Source: Pseudomonadota bacterium
GTDB taxonomy: Bacteria > Pseudomonadota > Gammaproteobacteria > Steroidobacterales > Steroidobacteraceae
DNA length: 41,707 nt
Reading direction: 5' to 3'
NCBI GenBank assembly: GCA_025356815.1
Contig: JANXQL010000009.1
Coordinates: forward strand, 1-41,707
Under the pieces are notes generated by a model. That model made no database searches. It worked only from the letters and a program-made list of their open reading frames with translations, and had not been told where the DNA came from. This document shows positions 34,566 to 41,707 of the stretch, one piece after another. The number at the start of each line of letters is the position of its first letter. Within the stretch, counting starts at the first letter, position 1. A program made the translations under genes and the position numbers.

Positions 34566-36404
34566 CTAGCCGGCGGCCACGGCGCGGCGGGTGCCACGAC
34601 CGAGCGCGTCGAGGACGGCATCGATGACGAAGTCGGCGGTCATCGGCATACCGTCGTAATGCAGGATCGGGACGAGCTTGTGCTTCTCGACCGCTGTCTC
34701 CAGGGTCAGCAGCGACTTTAGCTGGGCGTCGCGATTCTGCTCGACCACCAGGATCGTCCGGTGCCGGGCCAGGAACTCCTCGACCGCCGCACCGAACGGG
34801 AACGCGCGCACGCGCAGGTAGTCGAGTTCGGTGCCCAGCGCCGCGAGCCGTACCAGCGCCTCCTTGATCGGGCCGTCGCAGCTGCCAAGGCTCAGGATGC
34901 CGATCTCGCGATCGCCCGGGCCCTCGAGCACGGGCAGCGGCACGAGGGTCTTCGCCGTCGCGAACTTGCGCGTCAGGCGGTCGACCACCTCCTGGTATTC
35001 CGCCGAGTCCTCGGTGTAGCCGCCGTACTGGTTGTGTCCCGAGCCGCGCGTGAAGTAGGCGCCCTTGGCGCTCTCGCCCGGCAGCGTGCGGTAGGGGATG
35101 GCGTCGCCATCGCGGTCGACGTAGCGCTGGAACTTCGGCAGCGCCTCGACCTGCTCGGCGCTGAGTACCTTGCCTCGGTCCGGTCGGTAGGCGTCGTCCC
35201 ACTTGAGTTCCGGCACCATCCAGTCGTTCATGCCGATGTCGAGGTCGGAGAGCACGAACACCGGCGTCTGCAACCGCTCGGCGAGGTCGAAGGCCTCGAC
35301 CGCCTGCGTGAAGCATTCGGCGGGGTTTGCCGGGAACAGCAGCACGTGGCGCGTGTCGCCATGCGAGGCGTAGGCGCACAGCATCAGGTCGCACTGTTGC
35401 GTGCGCGTCGGCATGCCGGTGGAGGGGCCGACCCGCTGCACGTCGAAGATCACGGCCGGGACCTCAGCGTAGTAGGCGAGGCCGATGAACTCGTTCATCA
35501 GCGAGATGCCGGGGCCGCTGGTCGGGGTGAACGCGCGTGCGCCGTTCCACGATGCGCCGACGACCATGCCGATCGCGGCGAGTTCGTCCTCGGCCTGCAG
35601 CACCACGAAGTTGCGCTCGTGCGTCTGCGGGTCGACGCGCAGTCGCTCGCAGAAGCCCTTGAACGCGTCCATCAGTCCGGTGGAGGGCGTGATCGGGTAC
35701 CAGGCGCCGACGGTCGCGCCGGCATACACGCAGCCGAGCCCCGCGGCCGTGTTGCCGTCGATCAGTACCTGGCCTGCCGTCTTGTTCATGCGCACCACGC
35801 GCAGCGGCAGTGGGCAGGGGAGGTGCTCCTTCGCGTAGCGGTAGCCCAGATCGATGGCCTTCATGTTGGCCTCGACCAGCTTGGGCTTGCTCGCGTACTG
35901 CTCGGTGACCAGCGTGCGGATCACCTCGAAGTCGACATCCAGCAGCGCCGCGAGCACGCCCGCGTAGCAGATGTTCTTCATCAGGATGCGGTTGCGCACG
36001 CCATCGAAGTTCTCGTTGCACAGCTTCGCCAACGGTACGCCGAAGACCGTGATGTCGTGGCGCTCGAGCAGCGCGCTGCGCGGCCAGGTCGAGTCGTAGA
36101 GCAGGAAGCCGCCGGGGCGGACGTCACGCACGTCGCGCGCATAGGTCTCGATGTTCATCGCCAGCATCAGGTCGATGTGGCTGCCGCGCGCCATGTGACC
36201 CTCGCCGCAGACGCGGATCTCGTACCAGGTCGGCAGGCCCTGGATGTTCGACGGGAAGTAGTTCTTGCCGGTGACGGGCACGCCCATCCGGAAGATCGCC
36301 CTCATCATCAGCGTATTCGCGCTCGCCGAGCCCGTGCCGTTGACGTTCGCGAACTTGATGACGAAGTCGTTCAGGCGCTCTGGCGCGTCGCTTGCTGTGC
36401 GCAT
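34566..36404 (-). CDS. korA: 2-oxoacid:ferredoxin oxidoreductase, fused gamma-alpha subunit
   Basis: 612 residues. The N-terminal third is the gamma domain (FANVNGTGSASANTLMMRAI, then GSHIDLMLAMN), which carries the CoA-binding part. The alpha domain starts near residue 205 with GNTAAGLGCVYAGATVGAWY and the family motif YPITPST, followed by AEDELAAIGMVVGASWNGAR and TSGPGISLMNEF. Gamma-alpha fusion is the usual bacterial KorA layout. Its ATG overlaps the end of the upstream electron-transfer gene by 34 bp, so the two are coupled. The substrate is inferred as 2-oxoglutarate; other 2-oxoacids cannot be excluded. Confidence 0.87.
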   Translation of the reverse strand: MRTASDAPERLNDFVIKFANVNGTGSASANTLMMRAIFRMGVPVTGKNYFPSNIQGLPTWYEIRVCGEGHMARGSHIDLMLAMNIETYARDVRDVRPGGFLLYDSTWPRSALLERHDITVFGVPLAKLCNENFDGVRNRILMKNICYAGVLAALLDVDFEVIRTLVTEQYASKPKLVEANMKAIDLGYRYAKEHLPCPLPLRVVRMNKTAGQVLIDGNTAAGLGCVYAGATVGAWYPITPSTGLMDAFKGFCERLRVDPQTHERNFVVLQAEDELAAIGMVVGASWNGARAFTPTSGPGISLMNEFIGLAYYAEVPAVIFDVQRVGPSTGMPTRTQQCDLMLCAYASHGDTRHVLLFPANPAECFTQAVEAFDLAERLQTPVFVLSDLDIGMNDWMVPELKWDDAYRPDRGKVLSAEQVEALPKFQRYVDRDGDAIPYRTLPGESAKGAYFTRGSGHNQYGGYTEDSAEYQEVVDRLTRKFATAKTLVPLPVLEGPGDREIGILSLGSCDGPIKEALVRLAALGTELDYLRVRAFPFGAAVEEFLARHRTILVVEQNRDAQLKSLLTLETAVEKHKLVPILHYDGMPMTADFVIDAVLDALGRGTRRAVAAG

Positions 36405-38182
36405 GGTGTCTCGTCGCTACTGGCGTGGGGAATGTGGACCGTGGACTTCTGCATGTCCCAGGCGGCCGTCGGGCAGCGCTCGGCGCACAGCCCGCAGTGC
36501 ACGCACAGGTCCTCGTCCTTGACCATGACGCGGCCGGTCTGCTTGAGCGCGGCCGAGACGTACAGCGGCCGGTCCGGATCGCGGCGCGGCGCCTTCATCT
36601 GCGCGGTGATCTCGGCCTCGGTGCCGTTCGCGGTCATGGTCAGGCAGTCGACCGGGCAGATGTCGATGCAGGCATCGCACTCGATGCACAGGGGGGCGGC
36701 GAACACCGTCTGGATGTCGCAGTTCAGGCAGCGCTGCACCTCGAGTGCGGTCTGGGTGGCGTCGAAGCCCAGTTCCACCTCGATCTTGATCTGCTTGAAG
36801 CGCTCGGCGAGCGCCACGTGCGGCACGAGTCGCCGCTCGGCCGGGTTGTAGTCGTTCTTGTACGACCACTCGTGGATGCCCATCTTGCGGCTGGCGAGCG
36901 TCACGCCATGGGCGGGGCGCTCGGCCACCGGCTTGCCGCAGCAGTGGCTGTGGATCGAGATCGCCGCCTGATGGCCATGCTCGACGGCCCAGATGATGTT
37001 CTTGGGTCCCAGCGCCGAGTCGCCGCCGAAGAACACCTCCGGGCGGCTCGACTGGAACGTCACCGGGTTGATCTTCGGCACCTGCCACTTGTCGAACTCG
37101 ATGCCGAGGTCGCGCTCGATCCAGGGGAAGGCATTCTCCTGGCCGATCGCGAGGATCACGTCATCGCAGGGGATCACCACCGAGTCGATCTTGCGCTCGG
37201 CGACGATCTGGCCGGCCTCGAGGTCGTATTCGAGCACGTCGAAGCGCATGCCGGTCAGCCTACGGTCCTCGATCACGAACGCGCGCGGCGCGTGGTTGAC
37301 GACGATCTCGACGCCCTCGCTCTCGGCGTCTTCGAGTTCCCACTCGGAGGCCTTGAAGAAATCGCGCCCCTTGCGCGCCATCACGCGCACGTGCTTCGCG
37401 CCCAGGCGCAGCGAGCTGCGGCAGCAGTCCATCGCGGTGTTGCCCACGCCGATGATCAGCACGCGCTCGCCGATGCTCTTGCGATGGCCGAAGGCCACCG
37501 ACTGCAGCCAGTCGATGCCGCTGTGGATGCGATCGGAGTCGTCGCGGCCCGCCACGCGCAGGTCCTTGGCCTTGGGTGCCCCGGAGCCGACGAACACCGC
37601 GTCGTAGCCACCGTCCTGCAGCAGCGCCTTCAGGCTGGTGATGGGCGTGTTCAGGCGCAGGTCCGCGCCCATGGCCAGGATGTAGCCGATTTCCTCGTCG
37701 AGTACGTCCGCCGGCAGGCGGAAGGCGGGGATATTCGATCGCATCAGGCCGCCGGACAGGCCCCACTGCTCGAAGATCGTGACTTCGTAGCCCAGCGGCA
37801 GCAGGTCGTTGGCGACAGTGAGCGAGGCGGGGCCCGCGCCGATGCAGGCGATGCGCTTGCCATTGCGCAGCGGCGCGGCGACGGGCAGACGGTCGGTGAT
37901 GTCCTCGCGGTGGTCGGAGGCGACGCGCTTGAGCCGGCAGATCGCGACCGGTTGCTCCTCGACCCTGCCGCGGCGACAGGCCGGCTCACACGGCCGGTCG
38001 CAGACGCGGCCCAGGATGCCGGGGAAGACATTCGAGGCGCGGTTGCTCAGGTACGCGTCCCCGAAGCTGCCCTGGGCGATCAGCCGGATGTATTCTGGGA
38101 CGTCGGTGTGGGCGGGGCATGCCCACTGGCAATCTACGACCCGGTGGTAATAGTCCGGGTGTCGGGTGTCCGTCGGTTCCAT
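36371..38182 (-). CDS. FAD/Fe-S NAD(P)H oxidoreductase with ferredoxin tail (KorC/GltD-like)
   Basis: 603 residues from the ATG at 38182 (GAGG four bases upstream); the longer frame to 38374 is Arg-rich and unlikely. Order of domains: an N-terminal Fe-S domain (CQWACPAHTDVPEYI, VCDRPCEPACRRG), an FAD site (RIACIGAGPASLTVANDL), an NAD(P)H site (VLIIGVGNTAMDCCRSSLRL), and a C-terminal two-cluster ferredoxin (CIECDACIDICPVDC, CVHCGLCAERCP). This is the GltD/AegA-like plan. First in an operon with korA and korB, it most likely passes electrons between NAD(P)H and the 2-oxoacid oxidoreductase, like the KorC subunit described from Thauera, a comparison from memory. Confidence 0.82.
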   Translation of the reverse strand: MEPTDTRHPDYYHRVVDCQWACPAHTDVPEYIRLIAQGSFGDAYLSNRASNVFPGILGRVCDRPCEPACRRGRVEEQPVAICRLKRVASDHREDITDRLPVAAPLRNGKRIACIGAGPASLTVANDLLPLGYEVTIFEQWGLSGGLMRSNIPAFRLPADVLDEEIGYILAMGADLRLNTPITSLKALLQDGGYDAVFVGSGAPKAKDLRVAGRDDSDRIHSGIDWLQSVAFGHRKSIGERVLIIGVGNTAMDCCRSSLRLGAKHVRVMARKGRDFFKASEWELEDAESEGVEIVVNHAPRAFVIEDRRLTGMRFDVLEYDLEAGQIVAERKIDSVVIPCDDVILAIGQENAFPWIERDLGIEFDKWQVPKINPVTFQSSRPEVFFGGDSALGPKNIIWAVEHGHQAAISIHSHCCGKPVAERPAHGVTLASRKMGIHEWSYKNDYNPAERRLVPHVALAERFKQIKIEVELGFDATQTALEVQRCLNCDIQTVFAAPLCIECDACIDICPVDCLTMTANGTEAEITAQMKAPRRDPDRPLYVSAALKQTGRVMVKDEDLCVHCGLCAERCPTAAWDMQKSTVHIPHASSDETPCAQQATRQSA

Positions 38183-38418
38183 CGTGCCTCTGGGGTCCTT
38201 CGTGCCGAGCGCAACAGAGTATAGACCGCGGCCACGCCGGGGCTGGGTTGCGACACGTCGCAGATTGGGGTCGGCGGTGCGTTTGCGCCACCGTGAAAGC
38301 CGCAGGTGCACCCACGGCCGGTTTGCGACACGCCGGGCAGACGCGGCTGGCGGGCAGTTGCTATCGTCCGCCATTCGCGGCCGACGTGCCGCCCGGCAGC
38401 TGCGAGGAGGGCGACGCG
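38183..38418. promoter_or_regulatory. Divergent regulatory region: kor promoter box and repeats
   Basis: On the - strand TATACT (38218-38223) is a good -10 match for the kor operon, about 36 bases upstream of the ATG; the -35 position is poor, which suggests an activator. TGCGAC-AC-GTCGCA (38249-38262) is an inverted repeat just upstream of that -35 position. The decamer TTGCGACACG occurs at 38248-38257 and again at 38323-38332, 75 bases apart. No identified regulator fits; both elements are candidate binding sites. Confidence 0.4.
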
Positions 38419-38955
38419 ATGGAGGAGCTCACGGAGCGGCGCCGACAGATCCTCCTGGTGGCGGCCGGGGCGGTCGTCGGAATCGCAGGATTCGCGGCCT
38501 ACCTCTGGTCTGTCAGCCCCGGGCAGCGTGAGCCGGTCGTCGTCGCAGCGCCCGTCGCGGCGGCCACCCTGGTCGCTCCCCCGCAGACCGCCGCGGCGGT
38601 GGCGCACAGGGCGATCCCGCTGGCGCCCTTCGGCTTCGTCGGCGCCGTGCCGGGCGAGGACGGGCGGGCACGCTATCTGTTCTCGCGCGGTGACCAGACC
38701 TATCCGGTGGCGATCGGCGAGACGATCGGCACTGAGTACCGCCTGGAGGGGGTGGATGACGAGGTGGCGAGCCTGGCTCGACTGAGCGACGGTGCGGCGG
38801 CGATCGTGCCGCTGGGCGGCGGGCCCGGCAGCGGGTCGCTGGGGCTCGACGCCGTGCACGAGCAAGGAAAGCCCGCGACGACGCATGCCTCCCGGGCCGT
38901 CACGCAGCGCGTGCGCGAGGCCCGCGGCGCGCCGCCCCAGCGCGCGGGGTTCTAG
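38419..38955 (+). CDS. Single-span membrane protein, GspC/PilP-like periplasmic domain
   Basis: 178 residues; AGGAGG eight bases before the ATG. One membrane helix near the start (ILLVAAGAVVGIAGFAAYLW, about 11-30) is followed by a Pro/Ala linker. A small domain around residues 72-130 (FGFVGAVPGEDGRARYLF, DQTYPVAIGETIGTEYRL) resembles the HR/PilP-type beta domain of type II secretion GspC and of short 'secretion system X' proteins. No other secretion gene is nearby, so it is an orphan or the first gene of a unit elsewhere. Its TAG stop shares CTAG (38952-38955) with the convergent FKBP gene. Confidence 0.65.
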   Translation: MEELTERRRQILLVAAGAVVGIAGFAAYLWSVSPGQREPVVVAAPVAAATLVAPPQTAAAVAHRAIPLAPFGFVGAVPGEDGRARYLFSRGDQTYPVAIGETIGTEYRLEGVDDEVASLARLSDGAAAIVPLGGGPGSGSLGLDAVHEQGKPATTHASRAVTQRVREARGAPPQRAGF

Positions 38956-39740
38956 CCGGCGGCCGGTTCGATGGCCTCGAGCGCGATCTCGAACAGGGTC
39001 GTGCGGCGGTAGAGGGGATTGCCCGAATCGAAGCCGAGCGTCGGCGGCACCGCCAGCAACCACTGGCTGCCGACCTGCATCTGCAGCACCGCGGCCCGCA
39101 GGCCCGGCATCAGCGACGACACCTTGAACACGCGGCTGGCGCCTTCGCCATCGCGCGTCGAGCCGAACTCCTCGCCGGTGACGAGGGTGCCGCGGTAGCG
39201 CAGCCGCACGCGCTGCGTCTCGGTCGGCGACGGGCCGGTGCCCGCCTGCAGCTGCTGGTACGCCAGCCCGTTCGGCAGCGTCACGACGCCCGGCCGCGAC
39301 GCGAACTCGACCAGGTAGGTCGTGTCCTCCGCCGGCCGGTGGCCGTGCCGTCGCGCGGTCGCCACCGCACCGGGCGCGAGCTTGCGGTTCGCCGCGGCGG
39401 TCGGCTCGGCGACGGGCGCGGCGGCCACCCCCGGCCCCGCAGCGCCTGGCTCGCCCGATTCGATGCGGGCCTTGAGCATGACCAGCAGGCGGTGCAGGTC
39501 CTCGGCCGGGATCGCGCTGGGCCTGCCGGCCGAGGCGTCACCGAAGCCGCGCAGCAGTGCCGCGCCGTCGAGCTGGTTGCCTTCGCCACGAAAGTCGCCA
39601 CCGATCTGGTAGCCGACGGCATAGCTTTCGTGTTCGCGCTCTAGCGGCGAGTCCGAAGGCAGCGCGCTGCCAGCCGCGGCCGCGGTACCCCTCGCAAGGG
39701 TCAGCACGATGGCAACGAGCAGGGGTCGCGCGGTCTTCAT
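38952..39740 (-). CDS. FKBP-type peptidyl-prolyl isomerase-like protein, exported, degenerate active site
   Basis: 262 residues. A signal peptide is likely (LLVAIVLTLARGTAAAA). An N-terminal helical dimerisation domain of the FkpA/Mip type (LEREHESYAVGYQIGGDF) is followed by an Ala/Pro linker and an FKBP domain (VRLRYRGTLVTGEEFGSTRD, SLMPGLRAAVLQMQVGSQW, PPTLGFDSGN). By eye, the FKBP active-site Asp (FDS) is Gly, the PGW Trp is Leu, and the AYG Tyr is replaced by the Phe of GFD. It may be a chaperone without isomerase activity. The ATG overlaps the multicopper oxidase stop (TGATG), so it is coupled to that gene and may help fold it. Confidence 0.83.
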   Translation of the reverse strand: MKTARPLLVAIVLTLARGTAAAAGSALPSDSPLEREHESYAVGYQIGGDFRGEGNQLDGAALLRGFGDASAGRPSAIPAEDLHRLLVMLKARIESGEPGAAGPGVAAAPVAEPTAAANRKLAPGAVATARRHGHRPAEDTTYLVEFASRPGVVTLPNGLAYQQLQAGTGPSPTETQRVRLRYRGTLVTGEEFGSTRDGEGASRVFKVSSLMPGLRAAVLQMQVGSQWLLAVPPTLGFDSGNPLYRRTTLFEIALEAIEPAAG

Positions 39741-41707
39741 CAGTAGCTCAGGCCGGCGCCGTTGTTGGTGATCGGCCAGGCCACGCCACCGGGCGTGCCC
39801 TTGCAGGCCTTGTCGGTCGCCGCGGCACGGGCACAGATCGGGATCATCATCTCGTTGTCCTCGTGCTCGACGATATGGCAGTGCCAGGTGTACAGGCCGG
39901 ACGTCTCGAATTTCGCCTTGATGCGCGTGACCTGGCCCGGCAGCGAGCTGACCGTGTCCTTGTAGCCGAGCTCGTTCACCTCGGGCAACGTGATCTCGCC
40001 GGTTGGCACGACCGGTGTGAACACCGTGCCATCCGGGTTGAGCATCAGCGACTCCCGGTTCACGACGATCATGCGCGCGCCGTGCAGGTGCATCGGGTGC
40101 GCGTCGACGGTGAAGTTGTAGATCTCGAACTGGTCCGTCTCGCCCTTGACTGGCGCGACCGTGATGGGGTCTGCCCAATGGCGGATCTGTGCGGCGCCGC
40201 CGACCATGCTGCCGACGAACGTCTCGGTCGGGCCGAACGGAATCGCGTTCACGGTCGCGCACGAGGCCATCGGATCCGCCTGCGGCTGGGTGAACGTCTG
40301 CGCGACCGTCAGCGAGCCGTCGGCTGCGACCTGCACGCAGATCTGCTTGGATTCCTCCTCGAGCAGCGAGATGCGCTTGGTGGCGGTGATCGCCGCGGCA
40401 TAGGCAGGCTCTGAAGCCATGACCAGCGACGCGGGCGGCGTGCTGGTGTCCTTCGCAGTGGTCGCGGTCGGGGCAGCGACGACGAAGCGCATGACCTGGC
40501 CGGTGGAGGCCGCGTTGACCGCGTCCGCCGGGTCGATCGGGAAGCCGCTGAACGGCACATCGGCGCTGTCGTTGAGCATCTGCACGATCGTGCCCGCGGC
40601 AAGGCCGGTGAAGTCGACGATCAGGTCGGCACGTTCGGCCGGCACCATCAGCAGGCCGCGCTGGCACAGCGGATCGTTCGGGCGGGCGCCGGGCGTGCAG
40701 TTCATCGCAGGCTCGGTGCCGTCACCCGCCAGCGCCACTGCAGCCCCGGTCTTGATCTTGACGACCTTCGGCAGGAAGCCCTGCTCGGCGCCGATCTGGT
40801 AGAAGGGAATTTCTCTCGCCACGGCCCGCACGTCGCTGAGGTAGGTCGGTGAACCGGGATCGAGCGACACCCCCGCCGGGATGGCCCACAGCGACAGGTT
40901 GAAAGTGCGCGAATCGGCCCCTGCCAGCAGGCGCAGGCGATAGCGCTGCGGCACGACCTCCAGCGACGGCCAGACGGTGCCGTTGACCACGATCATGTTG
41001 CCAAAGAACTCCGGGTTGTGGATCGGTGAGACGTCTGAATTCGGCGACGGCAGGTAGGGCACCGCCGAGCCGTCGAAGTAGGCGCGGGTCGCGGGATAGT
41101 AGAGCGAGCCGTCGGCATTGAACGCGCGGTCCTGGATCGCGATCGGAATCTCGCGGATCGCCGCGCGGCAGATGGCGTCGAAGTTCGGGTCGCAGCCAGC
41201 GATGAGTTTGCCGTTCGCATTCTGGTAGGTCATCTTCGGACTGGTGGGACGCGCCCACGCATTGCGCGCCCCGGGCAGCGAGCCGAACTTCGGCTTGTCG
41301 GCGACGACCACGCCATCGGCACGTGTGTATGCACCGCGCACCAGATAGAAGCCGACGGGACCTGCGTAGACGTTGTTGGCGGTCATGCCGAGCGTGTGGT
41401 CGTGGTACCACAGCGTCGTGGCCGGCTGCTTGTTCGTGTAGGCGAACACCGCCGAGCCCGGATACAGGTTCGAGCGGAAGTCGGGTTCCTGGTCGAAGTG
41501 CGAGCCGCGCACGGCGTAGCTCGACGCGATCGGCCTGTTCGAGCTGCCGCTGGTTCCTGCCGGCAACCACCACGACTCCGGGTAGCCGTCGCTGTAGGGC
41601 GACGCCTCCGAACCGTGCACGTGGACGACCATCGGCACCGGACCGTCGTAGGCCGCGGCCAGGAGCGGATTCGGGGCGGCGGGATCCGCATACGGGCTGC
41701 AGTCGGT
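39740..41707 (-). CDS. Multicopper oxidase, CotA/bilirubin-oxidase-like (5' end outside window)
   Basis: The frame is open to the right edge, so the N-terminus is missing. All four copper-binding stretches appear: HVHG (in MVVHVHGSE), WYHDHTLG, HPMHLHG and the C-terminal HCHIVEHEDNEMM. The order and the long insert loops match the CotA-type spore-coat/bilirubin-oxidase branch, which oxidises phenols or metals with oxygen reduced to water by a type 2/3 trinuclear copper centre. Location is probably periplasmic, as the next gene is an exported folding factor, but the signal peptide is out of the window. The substrate is unknown. Confidence 0.88.
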   Translation of the reverse strand, partial: TDCSPYADPAAPNPLLAAAYDGPVPMVVHVHGSEASPYSDGYPESWWLPAGTSGSSNRPIASSYAVRGSHFDQEPDFRSNLYPGSAVFAYTNKQPATTLWYHDHTLGMTANNVYAGPVGFYLVRGAYTRADGVVVADKPKFGSLPGARNAWARPTSPKMTYQNANGKLIAGCDPNFDAICRAAIREIPIAIQDRAFNADGSLYYPATRAYFDGSAVPYLPSPNSDVSPIHNPEFFGNMIVVNGTVWPSLEVVPQRYRLRLLAGADSRTFNLSLWAIPAGVSLDPGSPTYLSDVRAVAREIPFYQIGAEQGFLPKVVKIKTGAAVALAGDGTEPAMNCTPGARPNDPLCQRGLLMVPAERADLIVDFTGLAAGTIVQMLNDSADVPFSGFPIDPADAVNAASTGQVMRFVVAAPTATTAKDTSTPPASLVMASEPAYAAAITATKRISLLEEESKQICVQVAADGSLTVAQTFTQPQADPMASCATVNAIPFGPTETFVGSMVGGAAQIRHWADPITVAPVKGETDQFEIYNFTVDAHPMHLHGARMIVVNRESLMLNPDGTVFTPVVPTGEITLPEVNELGYKDTVSSLPGQVTRIKAKFETSGLYTWHCHIVEHEDNEMMIPICARAAATDKACKGTPGGVAWPITNNGAGLSY

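Noticed and set aside
34761-38224. Long + strand frames opposite korA and the oxidoreductase gene
   Set aside because: They have no motifs; the - strand frames carry complete thiamine, FAD and Fe-S motifs.

Overview
The window is 41.7 kb of GC-rich, gene-dense DNA. It comes from a Gram-negative bacterium: it encodes a type VI secretion system (T6SS), lipoproteins and periplasmic proteins. The mix of genes (T6SS with TagJ, a large DUF349 protein, a KorC-KorA-KorB ferredoxin oxidoreductase operon, a DeaD helicase, a Tat-exported superoxide dismutase) fits a high-GC beta- or gammaproteobacterium. I cannot name the genus from sequence alone. I see no rRNA, tRNA, CRISPR array, insertion sequence or phage gene.

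Region 1 (1-15712, + strand) is a secretion and surface block. The 3' part of a giant repetitive adhesin ends 29 nt before tssA. It is followed by tssA-tssB-tssC-hcp-tagJ-tssE-tssF-tssG-tssH(clpV). This is the sheath, tube, baseplate and recycling half of a T6SS, in the gene order I recall for the Pseudomonas aeruginosa H1 system. The membrane-complex genes (tssJ, tssK, tssL, tssM) and vgrG are not in the window. The longer junctions carry strong RNA hairpins, the most striking between hcp and tagJ. A TPR-methyltransferase gene follows clpV.

Region 2 (15713-20734, - strand) holds the most interesting candidates. A cytosolic-type protein with a GH46/lysozyme-like core overlaps by 17 bp a secreted, cysteine-rich protein with an SH3-like tail. 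This arrangement looks like a T6SS peptidoglycan-hydrolase effector and its periplasmic immunity protein. Downstream lies a possible 31-residue membrane peptide, preceded by a perfect Fur-like palindrome. Upstream is a long DUF349 coiled-coil protein.

Region 3 (21108-33207, both strands) is a string of mostly single-gene units: a 'translational machinery' protein, a PlsC-type acyltransferase, a site-2 protease with zinc ribbons, a SHOCT lipoprotein, a Tat-exported Fe/Mn superoxide dismutase, a seven-bladed FG-GAP lipoprotein, a serine hydrolase of the beta-lactamase class C type, a DUF1345 membrane protein, a sterol-desaturase-type hydroxylase, the DeaD helicase, two small proteins and a TMEM175-type potassium channel.

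Region 4 (33494-41707, mostly - strand) has the korC-korA-korB operon (2-oxoacid:ferredoxin oxidoreductase with its own FAD/Fe-S electron-transfer subunit). A divergent GspC/PilP-like membrane protein follows. Last is a two-gene unit of a multicopper oxidase (cut by the window edge) and an FKBP-type protein whose active site looks degenerate. Two convergent gene pairs in the window end on the same CTAG tetranucleotide, each strand using it for its TAG stop.
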